Below, in pieces: positions 1-6,047 of a DNA stretch of 10,301 nt; position 1 is the stretch's first letter; the number at the start of each line of letters is the position of its first letter. The translations under genes were made by a program, and so were the position numbers. The DNA is taken from the NCBI GenBank assembly GCA_009775125.1, contig VSPD01000072.1:1-10301 (forward strand), in the 5' to 3' direction. The notes beneath the pieces are model-generated. The model had not been told where the DNA came from. It searched no databases and was given only the letters and a program-made list of their open reading frames with translations. Source of the DNA: Muribaculaceae bacterium (lineage in GTDB: Bacteria; Bacteroidota; Bacteroidia; Bacteroidales; Muribaculaceae).

Positions 1-60
1 CAATTCAGATGGTAATTGTTAACTCTGAATCTCGTCTGCAAAGCTAAAAGCTACATTCTT

Positions 61-115
61 GAATCGCTACGCGATTCCATGCACCGACATTTCGGCTTGC
101 GCCTTAAAAATTCAA
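61..115 (+). repeat. Dispersed intergenic repeat, copy A
   Basis: This stretch aligns with 3177-3231 at roughly 75% by eye. Both copies start with GAATCGCTA, then CGCGATT, ATGC, CCGA, CGGC, and end with AAAATTCAA. Small dyads are kept in both copies: AATCGC/GCGATT at the start and a CCG/CGG stem in the middle. In this copy the middle stem is CCGA/TCGG. It has no coding potential. The bases further left (1-60) hold nothing I recognise; an open frame ending at a TAA at 45-47 could be the tail of an upstream gene but cannot be assessed. Confidence 0.55.
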
Positions 116-163
116 GTTTCGAATTTATACACACCTGACGCCAAGAAAATACGGCATATATAA

Positions 164-180
164 TCACGGCAAAGCCGTGA
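164..180. repeat. Short palindrome TCACGGC-AAA-GCCGTGA
   Basis: A perfect 7-bp inverted repeat with a 3-nt AAA loop. A near-identical palindrome (CACGGC-GAA-GCCGTG) occurs at 4002-4016 in another spacer, which suggests a dispersed small element rather than a gene-specific signal. It is not followed by a T-run on the plus strand, so I do not call it a terminator. Confidence 0.45.
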
Positions 181-239
181 CTGACTTGCGAAACTTAATT
201 AAAAATATTAATCGGGGGCTTTTTACCAAACTTTTTTGT

Positions 240-247
240 TAATTTTG
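240..247 (+). promoter_or_regulatory. Putative Bacteroidetes -7 box for the lolA-trxB pair
   Basis: TAATTTTG matches the Bacteroidetes -7 consensus TAnnTTTG and lies 26 bp before the ATG of the LolA-like gene, implying a leader of about 20 nt. No good TTTG -33 element is visible at the usual 19-21 bp spacing. The box sits in the string TTTTTTGTTAATTTTGC, which recurs almost exactly upstream of the glycosyltransferase gene. Confidence 0.5.
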
Positions 248-273
248 CGTCTGAATATGTAAATAGGTTTTGA

Positions 274-879
274 ATGAAAAGATTAATATTATATATAATG
301 TGTGGCCTTGCGGCTTTGTGCGCTTGCTCCCAGACGGTGGAGAGCGCGCTTGCTCCCGTGATCGGGAAGCTGAACGGGGGCAAATCGGTGACTGTGCAGT
401 TCCGCACGCAGGCCGGCGATGCCGCGACGGCGGGGTCGCTCACGCAGATGCGCGAGTGTTTCAAGATGCACACTCCTCAGATGTCGGCCTGGTACGACGG
501 CCGCACGCTGTGGACTTATAACGACGGCGCCCGCGAGACGTCGGTGACGGAGCCTACGGCCGACGAGCTTATGGAGATAAATCCGTTTGACATCCTGAAC
601 AATTACCAAAAGAGATTTTCCACCCGTGTGGCCCACCGCTCGGCGGCCTCGACTACTGTCGAGTTCACGCCCAAGGCCAAGGGGGGAGCAATAAAGGCCG
701 CGGCCATGACGCTGAGCAATGCCACGAAGATGCCGCAGGCCATAGACTTGACGTTTTCCAACGGAACGAAGATGCGCATAGCCGTGACGTCGGTAACGGA
801 AGGCAAGGCGCAGGCCAAGGGGGCGTTTACGTATCCGGCCGGCCAATATCCCAATGTTGAAATCATAGACCTTAGATAA
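274..879 (+). CDS. LolA-like outer-membrane lipoprotein carrier protein
   Basis: A 201-aa exported protein resembling the LolA family, periplasmic chaperones that carry lipoproteins from the inner-membrane LolCDE complex to the outer membrane. The N-terminus is a short signal peptide (K2 R3, hydrophobic core about 4-17). Family-like features are the block at 63-83 (FKM.TP..S.WYDG.TLWTY), the acidic EPTADEL..INPF segment at 93-105, and a C-terminus ending YPNVEIIDLR, as in Bacteroidetes members. LCAC at 15-18 resembles a lipobox but has Cys at -2, so signal peptidase I cleavage is as likely as lipidation. The ATG at 274 is preferred over the one at 298 because it keeps the basic N-terminus. 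trxB starts 3 nt after the stop, so the two are probably co-transcribed. The family call is good; an actual LolA role is inferred. Confidence 0.8.
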   Translation: MKRLILYIMCGLAALCACSQTVESALAPVIGKLNGGKSVTVQFRTQAGDAATAGSLTQMRECFKMHTPQMSAWYDGRTLWTYNDGARETSVTEPTADELMEINPFDILNNYQKRFSTRVAHRSAASTTVEFTPKAKGGAIKAAAMTLSNATKMPQAIDLTFSNGTKMRIAVTSVTEGKAQAKGAFTYPAGQYPNVEIIDLR

Positions 880-882
880 AAT

Positions 883-1815
883 ATGGAACATATCAGATGC
901 TTGATTATCGGTTCCGGCCCGGCCGGATACACCGCGGCAATATATACAGCTCGCGCCAACCTCAATCCTGTAATAATCGAAGGGCACCAGCCCGGCGGCC
1001 AGCTCACCACCACCACCGAGGTTGAGAATTTCCCGGGCTATCCCGAGGGGATAACGGGCCCGCAGCTTATGGACGACTTGCGCGACCAGGCCGTGAGGTT
1101 CGGCACTGACATACGCCGCGGACTGGTCACTTCGGTGGATTTCTCGTCGAAGCCGCTGCGCGTGACGGTCGACAACAAGACTGAGCTCACGGCCGACGCC
1201 GTGATAATATGCACGGGCGCGTCGGCGCGCTATCTGGGCTTGCCCGACGAGCAGAAGTATGCCGGAATGGGCGTGAGCGCGTGCGCCACGTGCGACGGTT
1301 TTTTCTATCGCGGACGCACAGTGGCCGTGGTGGGCGGCGGCGACACCGCCTGCGAGGAGGCTTTGTATCTTAGCGGACTGGCCTCGAAGGTGTATCTGAT
1401 TGTGCGCAAGGACTATCTGCGCGCGTCGAAGGTGATGCAGAGCCGCGTAACGGCCAAGGATAATATCGAGATTTTGTTCAACACCAACACCGAGGGGCTT
1501 TTCGGCGAGGAGTTTGTGGAGGGCGCCCATCTGGTCGAGCACGTCGGCACCGACCGTGAGCGGCATTTCGACATTGCCATCGACGGCTTTTTCCTTGCAA
1601 TCGGCCACCAGCCCAACACTCGCGTGTTCCAGGGCCATATCGAGCTTGACGAGCAGGGCTTTATCGTGACCGGCCCCGGCTCCACCGCAACGAGCCGCCC
1701 CGGCGTGTTTGCCGCCGGCGACGTGGCCGACCCTGTCTACCAGCAGGCCATATCGGCAGCGGGCATGGGATGCCGCGCCGCCATAGACGTGGACCGCTAT
1801 TTGATGACTGAATAG
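883..1815 (+). CDS. trxB: Thioredoxin-disulfide reductase (TrxB)
   Basis: A 310-aa cytoplasmic flavoprotein that passes electrons from NADPH through FAD and a redox-active disulfide to thioredoxin. Visible motifs in order: FAD-binding GSGPAG at 10-15, the GGQLTTTTEVENFPGYP segment at 38-54, redox-active CATC at 134-137, NADPH-binding GGGDTACEEA at 151-160, VRKDYLRA at 174-181 in place of the common HRRxxxR NADPH-phosphate motif, and FAD-binding AAGD at 277-280 followed by QQAISAAGMG. Length matches bacterial low-molecular-weight TrxB (about 310-320 aa). It is the second gene of the lolA-trxB pair. A REP-like palindrome follows the stop by 21 nt. Ferredoxin-NADP reductases share the fold but lack CATC. 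Confidence 0.96.
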   Translation: MEHIRCLIIGSGPAGYTAAIYTARANLNPVIIEGHQPGGQLTTTTEVENFPGYPEGITGPQLMDDLRDQAVRFGTDIRRGLVTSVDFSSKPLRVTVDNKTELTADAVIICTGASARYLGLPDEQKYAGMGVSACATCDGFFYRGRTVAVVGGGDTACEEALYLSGLASKVYLIVRKDYLRASKVMQSRVTAKDNIEILFNTNTEGLFGEEFVEGAHLVEHVGTDRERHFDIAIDGFFLAIGHQPNTRVFQGHIELDEQGFIVTGPGSTATSRPGVFAAGDVADPVYQQAISAAGMGCRAAIDVDRYLMTE

Positions 1816-1836
1816 CATATTCCCTCGCGGGGGCAC

Positions 1837-1863
1837 GCGGACGCACTGCCCGTGCGTCCCTAC
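1837..1863 (-). repeat. 27-bp GTAG-headed REP-like palindrome, copy 1
   Basis: Perfect 8-bp arms GGACGCAC (1839-1846) and GTGCGTCC (1852-1859) flank a 5-nt loop. On the minus strand the element begins with GTAG, the head tetranucleotide typical of REP elements. It lies 21 nt after the trxB stop. Related copies are at 6726-6752, 9265-9291 and 10263-10289. It has no T-run, so it is not a canonical intrinsic terminator, though it could protect the trxB mRNA 3' end. Confidence 0.8.
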
Positions 1864-1913
1864 CCTGCCCTATTGTTTTAAAAAATATACTTGACAAATC
1901 TTTTCCTTTTTAT

Positions 1914-2387
1914 ATGACCCGCGAAGAAGAACAATCGCTGACTCTGCTCGGCAACCGTGGGGTGAAGTACCCCACCGACTATGACGCGTCGCTGCTTGAA
2001 ACGTTCGAGAACCGTCATCCCGGCCGTGAATATGTGGTTACGTTTATTTGCCCGGAATTTACCACGCTGTGCCCCATCACGTCGCAGCCCGATTTCGGCA
2101 AAATCATAATCCGCTATATTCCGCGCGAGCGCATGGTGGAGAGCAAGAGCTTGAAACTGTATCTGTTCAGTTTCCGCAATCACGGCGATTTCCACGAGGA
2201 TGTGGTGAATGTGATAATGAACGACCTGGTGGCTCTGATGGACCCGCGCTATATCGAGGTGCAGGGCCTGTTTATGCCCCGGGGCGGCATTTCGATATAT
2301 CCTTTTGCCAATTGGGGCGACGACGAGCATCGCCAAATGGCCGCCGACCGCCGGCTCCAAATGTTGTCTTATCCTGAAAATATCTGA
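1914..2387 (+). CDS. queF: NADPH-dependent 7-cyano-7-deazaguanine (preQ0) reductase QueF
   Basis: A 157-aa cytoplasmic tunnelling-fold enzyme that reduces the nitrile of preQ0 to the aminomethyl group of preQ1 with two NADPH, a committed step of queuosine tRNA modification. The length fits the short, unimodular QueF type (B. subtilis about 165 aa). Family residues are in place: nucleophilic C53 in FTTLCPITSQPD with general-acid D60, the NADPH-site motif ESKSLK at 76-81, and SFRNHGDFHED at 86-96 carrying substrate-binding H94/E95. The ATG at 1914 follows an AT-rich leader; TATACTTG at 1886-1893 is a 7-of-8 match to the -7 consensus, so an own promoter is possible but weak. Its TGA overlaps the queC ATG by one base. 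Confidence 0.96.
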   Translation: MTREEEQSLTLLGNRGVKYPTDYDASLLETFENRHPGREYVVTFICPEFTTLCPITSQPDFGKIIIRYIPRERMVESKSLKLYLFSFRNHGDFHEDVVNVIMNDLVALMDPRYIEVQGLFMPRGGISIYPFANWGDDEHRQMAADRRLQMLSYPENI

Positions 2388-3046
2388 TGAGTATGAAAGA
2401 AGCGTTGATGGTGCTGTCGGGCGGAATGGATTCCGTGACGATGCTTTATGAATATGCGCCCACGATCGAGCTGGCCGTGAATTTCACCTACGGGTCGAAC
2501 CACAATGAGCGTGAGCTGGAATGCGCGCGCTATCACTGCCAAAAGCTGGGCATCGAGCTTGTGGAGATTAACCTTGCCTTTATCGGCGAGCTGTTTTATT
2601 CGTCGCTGCTCGAAGGCGCCGATGCCGTGCCCGAGGGGTCGTATGATTTCGACTCGATGAAGTCGACGGTGGTGCCGTTTCGCAACGGCATCATGCTTGC
2701 CGCGGCGGCGGGCCTTGCCGAAAGCCGCGGCCTGAAAGCTGTGATGATAGCCAACCATGCCGGCGACCATGCCATCTACCCCGACTGCCGCGATGCCTTT
2801 ATCAAGGCTATGGCGGGAGCGATAGCGCAGGGCACCTACGAGAATATCGAGCTGCGCGCGCCCTACACTCTGCTCACCAAGGCGCAGATAGCGGAGCGCG
2901 GCGGACGCCTTGGCGTGGACTATGGCAAGACTTATTCGTGCTATCGCGGAGGCGAGAAGCACTGCGGCCGGTGCGGCACCTGCATCGAGCGGCGCGAGGC
3001 TCTGGCCGAGGCCGGCCTCCCCGACCCCACCGAATACGAGGATTGA
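2387..3046 (+). CDS. queC: 7-cyano-7-deazaguanine synthase QueC
   Basis: A 219-aa ATP-dependent enzyme converting 7-carboxy-7-deazaguanine and ammonia to preQ0, the substrate of QueF encoded just upstream. The N-terminal PP-loop SGGMDS is at 11-16. The C-terminal zinc site is C185, C193, C196, C199 in CYRGGEKHCGRCGTC (C-x7-C-x2-C-x2-C), the standard QueC arrangement. The size agrees with the family (about 220-230 aa). The start ATG shares its A with the queF stop (TGATG), implying translational coupling; an in-frame ATG two codons later is a possible alternative. queD and queE, needed to make the substrate, are not in the window. A plus-strand terminator candidate lies about 180 nt downstream. 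Confidence 0.96.
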   Translation: MSMKEALMVLSGGMDSVTMLYEYAPTIELAVNFTYGSNHNERELECARYHCQKLGIELVEINLAFIGELFYSSLLEGADAVPEGSYDFDSMKSTVVPFRNGIMLAAAAGLAESRGLKAVMIANHAGDHAIYPDCRDAFIKAMAGAIAQGTYENIELRAPYTLLTKAQIAERGGRLGVDYGKTYSCYRGGEKHCGRCGTCIERREALAEAGLPDPTEYED

Positions 3047-3066
3047 AAGAAACATCACGAAGAAAA

Positions 3067-3102
3067 TAATTTGTGTAATTTATGAAATTTGTGAAATTCG
3101 TG
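3067..3102. repeat. Tandem nonamer array, forward arm (4 units)
   Basis: Four contiguous 9-bp units: TAATTTGTG, TAATTTATG, AAATTTGTG, AAATTCGTG. The reverse-complement form of the same unit occurs four times at 3135-3170, so the two arrays form an imperfect inverted repeat around the GC-rich hairpin at 3112-3129. Confidence 0.7.
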
Positions 3103-3104
3103 GT

Positions 3105-3129
3105 AAAAAAAGGAGCGCGACCGCGCTCC
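3105..3129 (-). terminator. Intrinsic terminator, minus strand
   Basis: On the minus strand a GC-rich hairpin (GGAGCGC-GACC... arms at 3112-3118 and 3123-3129) is followed directly by seven Ts (plus-strand A-run 3105-3111). This is the classic intrinsic terminator arrangement and would end transcription of the minus-strand gene at 3306-3800, about 180 nt after its stop. On the plus strand the hairpin is followed by GGGTAC and would not terminate. Confidence 0.65.
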
Positions 3130-3134
3130 GGGTA

Positions 3135-3170
3135 CACAAATTTCACAGATTGCACGAATTTCACAGATTG
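3135..3170. repeat. Tandem nonamer array, inverted arm (4 units)
   Basis: Four contiguous 9-bp units: CACAAATTT, CACAGATTG, CACGAATTT, CACAGATTG. Read on the minus strand they match the nonamers at 3067-3102. For example 3153-3171 pairs with 3084-3102 at 17 of 19 positions. Confidence 0.7.
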
Positions 3171-3176
3171 CCCGCC

Positions 3177-3231
3177 GAATCGCTAACGCGATTTTATGCG
3201 CCGATTTTACGGCATGTTTGAAAATTCAAAC
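3177..3231 (+). repeat. Dispersed intergenic repeat, copy B
   Basis: The second copy of the repeat seen at 61-115, in the same orientation. It carries three consecutive small dyads: AATCGC/GCGATT, GCCG/CGGC, and a perfect 7-bp GTTTGAA-AA-TTCAAAC at 3216-3231. The last dyad shares bases 3228-3231 with the terminator hairpin that follows, so both cannot form at once. Confidence 0.55.
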
Positions 3232-3265
3232 CTCAGGCTTGCGATTGAGCGAGCCGGAGGTTTTT
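3228..3265 (+). terminator. Intrinsic terminator for queF-queC
   Basis: AAACCTC (3228-3234) pairs with GAGGTTT (3257-3263). Inside, GGCTTGC (3236-3242) pairs with GCGAGCC (3249-3255) through one T-G wobble, leaving a GATTGA loop and a single A/G mismatch between the two helices. The stem runs into five Ts (3261-3265). It lies about 180 nt after the queC stop and converges with the minus-strand terminator at 3105-3129. Confidence 0.6.
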
Positions 3266-3305
3266 CACACACCGAGGGATTTAAATGATTACTGCCGTGG
3301 CGAGG

Positions 3306-3800
3306 CTATGCTTGGCGCATGATGCCTAAGAGGAGATTTTTAGCGGAGAATGAGTCGCAGTAATCATCGATGTTGCACACCACGATGGGTGTATGGTTTT
3401 TGGCGAGCACTTCGATCTGGCGCATTGCCTTTTCGTGGTCGGACGACAGGAAGAGGGGTTCGGCGGCGCCGTATTTCTCGAGCAGTGACTCGACGTTGAG
3501 GTCGGGGGCTATGTTGCATTCGGAAATGAGCCTGTTGAGGGCTATGTCGCCGCTGTGGGTCCTCACATATGTATATGGTTTTGGCTTTTGCCCGGAAAGG
3601 AACATGTATGCCTGGCCGAATGTGTCGTTTGGCTCAAAGGTGAATATCTCGCCGGGGTTGAACTGCGGGTCAAATCGTTTGCCGCTGCGGGCGGCCACTA
3701 TCATCGCTGCTTTTTCATCGACGCCGGCGGCGACAAGGTCGTTAAATTTGTACTGGATGTACTCGGGAAAGTCTTGGATGCGTGGGAAGATGAAGTCCAT
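3306..3800 (-). CDS. Uncharacterised 164-aa protein
   Basis: I do not recognise a family. The protein is probably cytoplasmic: there is no signal peptide or membrane segment. It starts MDFIFPRIQDFPEYIQYKF, has an Ala-rich helix-like stretch at 22-38, a motif FEPNDTFGQAYMFLSG at 55-70, and a mixed second half with PLFLSSDHEKAMRQIEVL (115-132) and HTPIVVCNIDDYCDS (136-150). Two Cys (C142, C148) sit near the acidic IDDY. The alternation of hydrophobic strands and helices in 110-160 suggests a small alpha/beta fold, but this is a guess. The gene looks genuine: open frame, ATG after an A-rich leader, a TAnnTTTG box at plausible distance, and a terminator downstream. It stands alone, convergent with queC, and is bracketed on both sides by inverted short-repeat islands. 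Confidence 0.75.
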   Translation of the reverse strand: MDFIFPRIQDFPEYIQYKFNDLVAAGVDEKAAMIVAARSGKRFDPQFNPGEIFTFEPNDTFGQAYMFLSGQKPKPYTYVRTHSGDIALNRLISECNIAPDLNVESLLEKYGAAEPLFLSSDHEKAMRQIEVLAKNHTPIVVCNIDDYCDSFSAKNLLLGIMRQA

Positions 3801-3840
3801 TTTTTTTGATTTTTAAGTTCTACATTTTATGTTTATATCG

Positions 3841-3872
3841 CAAAGGTATATGATAGAGTGTGTTTTTTGAAA
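3841..3872 (-). promoter_or_regulatory. Putative Bacteroidetes promoter for the uncharacterised gene
   Basis: On the minus strand TACCTTTG (plus 3841-3848) is an exact TAnnTTTG -7 box. Twenty bases upstream, TTTC (plus 3869-3872) is a 3-of-4 match to the -33 TTTG. The distance to the ATG at 3800 gives a leader of roughly 35 nt, ending in the A-rich run typical of this phylum. Confidence 0.5.
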
Positions 3873-3933
3873 ATCTTGCAATGTTTTGGAAATTTTTTTC
3901 AAAAATTTTTAAAATGGACTGCAATGTTGCAAT

Positions 3934-3996
3934 GGGAATGGGGAATGGGGAATGACGAATGACTAATTACGAATGACGAATGACAAATGACGAATG
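3934..3996. repeat. Tandem heptamer array, forward arm (9 units)
   Basis: Nine contiguous 7-bp units run in exact phase: three GGGAATG, then ACGAATG, ACTAATT, ACGAATG, ACGAATG, ACAAATG, ACGAATG. The opposite orientation of the same heptamer appears seven times at 4259-4307. No open frame uses it, and the units are adjacent with no spacers, so this is not a CRISPR. Confidence 0.75.
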
Positions 3997-4001
3997 TTTG
4001 C

Positions 4002-4016
4002 CACGGCGAAGCCGTG
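4002..4016. repeat. Short palindrome CACGGC-GAA-GCCGTG
   Basis: A perfect 6-bp inverted repeat with a GAA loop, matching the palindrome at 164-180 except for one loop base. It lies 5 bp after the heptamer array. Confidence 0.45.
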
Positions 4017-4048
4017 ATAATAGCATTAGCCTTTAATGATTCAATTAT

Positions 4049-4113
4049 GTAGGAACACAATCCTCCGGATTGTGATTATATTTTTTCCACAATCCGGAGG
4101 ATTGTGTTCCTAC
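4049..4113. repeat. REPIN-like pair of GTAG-headed palindromes
   Basis: Two 26-bp arms (4049-4074 and 4088-4113) are perfect reverse complements separated by 13 AT-rich bases. Each arm begins, on its own strand, with GTAGGAA and contains an internal palindrome CACAATCC-TCC-GGATTGTG. Two REP-like palindromes in inverted orientation with outward GTAG heads form the REPIN/BIME arrangement. The whole could fold as one long hairpin or two short ones. It belongs to a sequence family distinct from the four GGACGCAC palindromes. Confidence 0.8.
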
Positions 4114-4170
4114 CGGGTTAATAATGCTCCGTAATCAGGGCTTGTGCCGATTTATCCACGGAGTCTAAAA

Positions 4171-4222
4171 CGATGAACACCCGGCTGATAGCCCAAAGTG
4201 GGATATAGCCGGGTGTTTATCG
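4171..4222 (-). terminator. Strong hairpin, possible pfp terminator
   Basis: The arms contain an 11-bp perfect core AACACCCGGCT/AGCCGGGTGTT. It extends outward through CGAT with one mismatch and inward to GGG/CCC with a small bulge around AAAGTG. On the minus strand the stem is followed by TTTTAGA, a short T-run, so it could end pfp transcription about 90 nt after the stop. The T-run is weak, so a structural or repeat role is also possible. The remainder of the 3801-4311 spacer contains only the promoter, arrays and palindromes listed separately; I see no gene in it. Confidence 0.45.
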
Positions 4223-4258
4223 ATTGCCGGAGAGTATTATCTGCCGGGGATTTTTCCT

Positions 4259-4307
4259 AATTAGTAATTAGTCATTAGTCATTCGTAATTCCTAATTAGT
4301 CATTCCT
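4259..4307. repeat. Tandem heptamer array, inverted arm (7 units)
   Basis: Seven contiguous units AATTAGT, AATTAGT, CATTAGT, CATTCGT, AATTCCT, AATTAGT, CATTCCT. These are the reverse complement of the heptamer type at 3934-3996. The array ends 4 bp before the last base of the pfp stop codon. Confidence 0.7.
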
Positions 4308-4311
4308 GATT

Positions 4312-5961
4312 TTACTTGCCTTGGTGTTCGTAGCGGAGGGTCATGGAGGGCTGGTCGCATACTTCTGTGGGACCGAAGTACTGGATGGGACCGGGATACA
4401 TGTAGCATGTCTCTACTGCCCACTGGTCGCGCTTGGAGGCAAATTTGAGGAAGGGCGCTCCGTCGAGGCGCACGAGTGCTTTTTGGATTACGGGCTTGAG
4501 CTGGTCGTTGCGGCGTTCCATGTTCATCATCATGGTGATGGGGATACCGCCGGGTTGCCATTGCACGACGGGCTTGGAGAGGTTGCGCACGGTCGACATG
4601 TAGCCTGTAACGCCGGCGTTGATGAGGCATGCGGCGTTGTAGCCGAGGGCGTAGCAGTAGTCGGCGTCGAAGTTGGAGGGGTCGGCGCAGCGGCCTTCGT
4701 AGCCGAAGAAGTGGTGGAGTGCGGAGAATTTACCGTTGAAGCGGCCTTCTTCTTTCATTTTGGCGAGGCGTTTGCCTACCATTTCGGAGAGGAGTTTTTC
4801 GGTTTCGATGAGTGATACCTGCACGTTGCCGTGGGGGTCGCGGTCGAGGGTGAGCTGACGGGCCACGCCTTCGGGGAGGGATGCGAATACGTCGGCGTTT
4901 TCCTTGGAGAGGTTTTTGAGGACGAATTCGCGCTGTGCGGCGGCGTCGAGGGCTGCGAACTGCTTGGCGTTGCGGGCAAGCATGTCGTTGAGTTCGGCGA
5001 TGAGGTTTTTCATCGCGGGGATGAATTCGATGAGGCCTTCGGGGATGAGGACGATACCGAAGTTGTTGCCGTCTTGGGCGCGGCGTGCCACGGTGTCGGC
5101 GATGTTGTTTACAACGTCTTGGAGCGAGAGGTTCTTGGCCTCTACTTCTTCGGAGATGATGCAGACGTTGGGCTGGGTCTGGAGGGCACATTCGAGGGCG
5201 ATGTGGCTTGCGGAGCGGCCCATGAGCTTGATGAAGTGCCAGTATTTTTTAGCGGAGTTGCAGTCGCGCTGGATGTTGCCGATTACTTCGGAGTAGACTT
5301 TGGTGGCGGTGTCGAAGCCGAATGATGTCTCGATGCATTCGTTTTTGAGGTCGCCGTCGATTGTCTTGGGGCATCCGATCACTTGCACGTCGGCGCCGAT
5401 TTCCTTGTAGTATTCGGCGAGGACTGCGGCGTTGGTGTTGGAGTCGTCGCCGCCGATGATTACGATGGCTTTGATGCCGAGTTCTTTGATTATTTCGAGG
5501 CCTTTGTCGAATTGCTCTTTCTTTTCGAGTTTTGTGCGGCCGGAACCGATGATGTCGAAGCCGCCGGTGTTGCGGTATTCATCGATGATGGGGGCTGTGA
5601 GCTCGATATAGTTGTGGTCGACAAGTCCGCCGGGGCCCATTACGAAACCGAAGAGACGGCTGTCGCGGTGTATTTTCTTGATGCCGTCGAAGAGGCCGGA
5701 GATTACGTTGTGACCGCCGGGTGCCTGGCCGCCGGAGAGGATTACGCCAACGTTGACGGGCTTGCCGGCAGCGGGAGCTGTGTTTTTCTCGAATGTTATC
5801 TGGGGCAGGCCATAGGTGTTGGGGAAGAGGTGTTTAATCTCGTCTTGGTCGGCCACGGAATGGGTGGGCTCGCCTTCCACGATTTTCACCGCGCTTTGCA
5901 GCACGATGGGAAGTTTGGGCTGATAGGCAGCGCGGGCTGCTTGCAGAGCACTTTTTTTCAT
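4312..5961 (-). CDS. pfp: Diphosphate--fructose-6-phosphate 1-phosphotransferase (PPi-PFK)
   Basis: A 549-aa cytoplasmic enzyme that reversibly phosphorylates fructose 6-phosphate with pyrophosphate instead of ATP, serving glycolysis and gluconeogenesis. The length and motifs fit the long, plant-like PFP clade. Seen in order: GVILSGGQAPGGHN at 72-85, GGDDSN at 170-175, PKTIDGDL at 198-205, MGRSASH at 247-253, PEGL at 307-310, and GYEGR at 420-424. D173 (Gly in ATP enzymes) and K199 (Gly in ATP enzymes) are the residues that select PPi and exclude ATP; D202 and D204 correspond to the catalytic TIDxD aspartates. It is transcribed divergently from sodB with its own promoter. It appears to be a single-gene unit, followed by a repeat island. 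Fructose-6-phosphate phosphotransferase function is secure; PPi specificity is inferred from these residues. Confidence 0.95.
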   Translation of the reverse strand: MKKSALQAARAAYQPKLPIVLQSAVKIVEGEPTHSVADQDEIKHLFPNTYGLPQITFEKNTAPAAGKPVNVGVILSGGQAPGGHNVISGLFDGIKKIHRDSRLFGFVMGPGGLVDHNYIELTAPIIDEYRNTGGFDIIGSGRTKLEKKEQFDKGLEIIKELGIKAIVIIGGDDSNTNAAVLAEYYKEIGADVQVIGCPKTIDGDLKNECIETSFGFDTATKVYSEVIGNIQRDCNSAKKYWHFIKLMGRSASHIALECALQTQPNVCIISEEVEAKNLSLQDVVNNIADTVARRAQDGNNFGIVLIPEGLIEFIPAMKNLIAELNDMLARNAKQFAALDAAAQREFVLKNLSKENADVFASLPEGVARQLTLDRDPHGNVQVSLIETEKLLSEMVGKRLAKMKEEGRFNGKFSALHHFFGYEGRCADPSNFDADYCYALGYNAACLINAGVTGYMSTVRNLSKPVVQWQPGGIPITMMMNMERRNDQLKPVIQKALVRLDGAPFLKFASKRDQWAVETCYMYPGPIQYFGPTEVCDQPSMTLRYEHQGK

Positions 5962-6012
5962 ATTATATATATGTATTCGATTGGATTATTTGAAGTGTAA
6001 AAAAATTTGTGG

Positions 6013-6044
6013 CAAAGTTACGTTTTTTTTAACATAAAATCAAG
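6013..6044 (-). promoter_or_regulatory. Putative Bacteroidetes promoter for pfp
   Basis: On the minus strand TAACTTTG (plus 6013-6020) is an exact TAnnTTTG -7 box. Exactly 20 bp upstream is CTTG (plus 6041-6044), matching the TTG core of the -33 element. The start codon is about 50 nt downstream. The upstream half lies next to the sodB -7 candidate. Confidence 0.6.
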
Positions 6045-6047
6045 CAT

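Noticed and set aside
195..473. A minus-strand 92-aa frame across the lolA start
   Set aside because: It overlaps the lolA promoter and signal-peptide region and shows no family features or start context.
289..1836. A 515-aa open frame antisense to lolA and trxB
   Set aside because: It is a shadow of GC-rich codon use in two well-supported plus-strand genes. Its translation is rich in Arg, His and Gly without domain-like pattern, and it has no start signals.
1816..1913. A preQ1 riboswitch upstream of queF
   Set aside because: The spacer holds only the REP-like palindrome and an AT-rich leader. I could not find a preQ1-type pseudoknot pattern with its conserved C-rich and A-rich segments.
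3934..3996. A CRISPR array
   Set aside because: The units are 7 bp and directly adjacent, with no unique spacers and no cas genes nearby.
4049..4113. Terminal inverted repeats of an insertion sequence
   Set aside because: Only 13 bp separate the arms, so no transposase can lie between them. The GTAG heads and inner palindromes fit a REPIN better.
4321..6000. Several long plus-strand open frames antisense to pfp
   Set aside because: They run opposite a fully conserved PFP. Their Gly/Val/Glu/Phe-rich low-complexity translations are complement artefacts.
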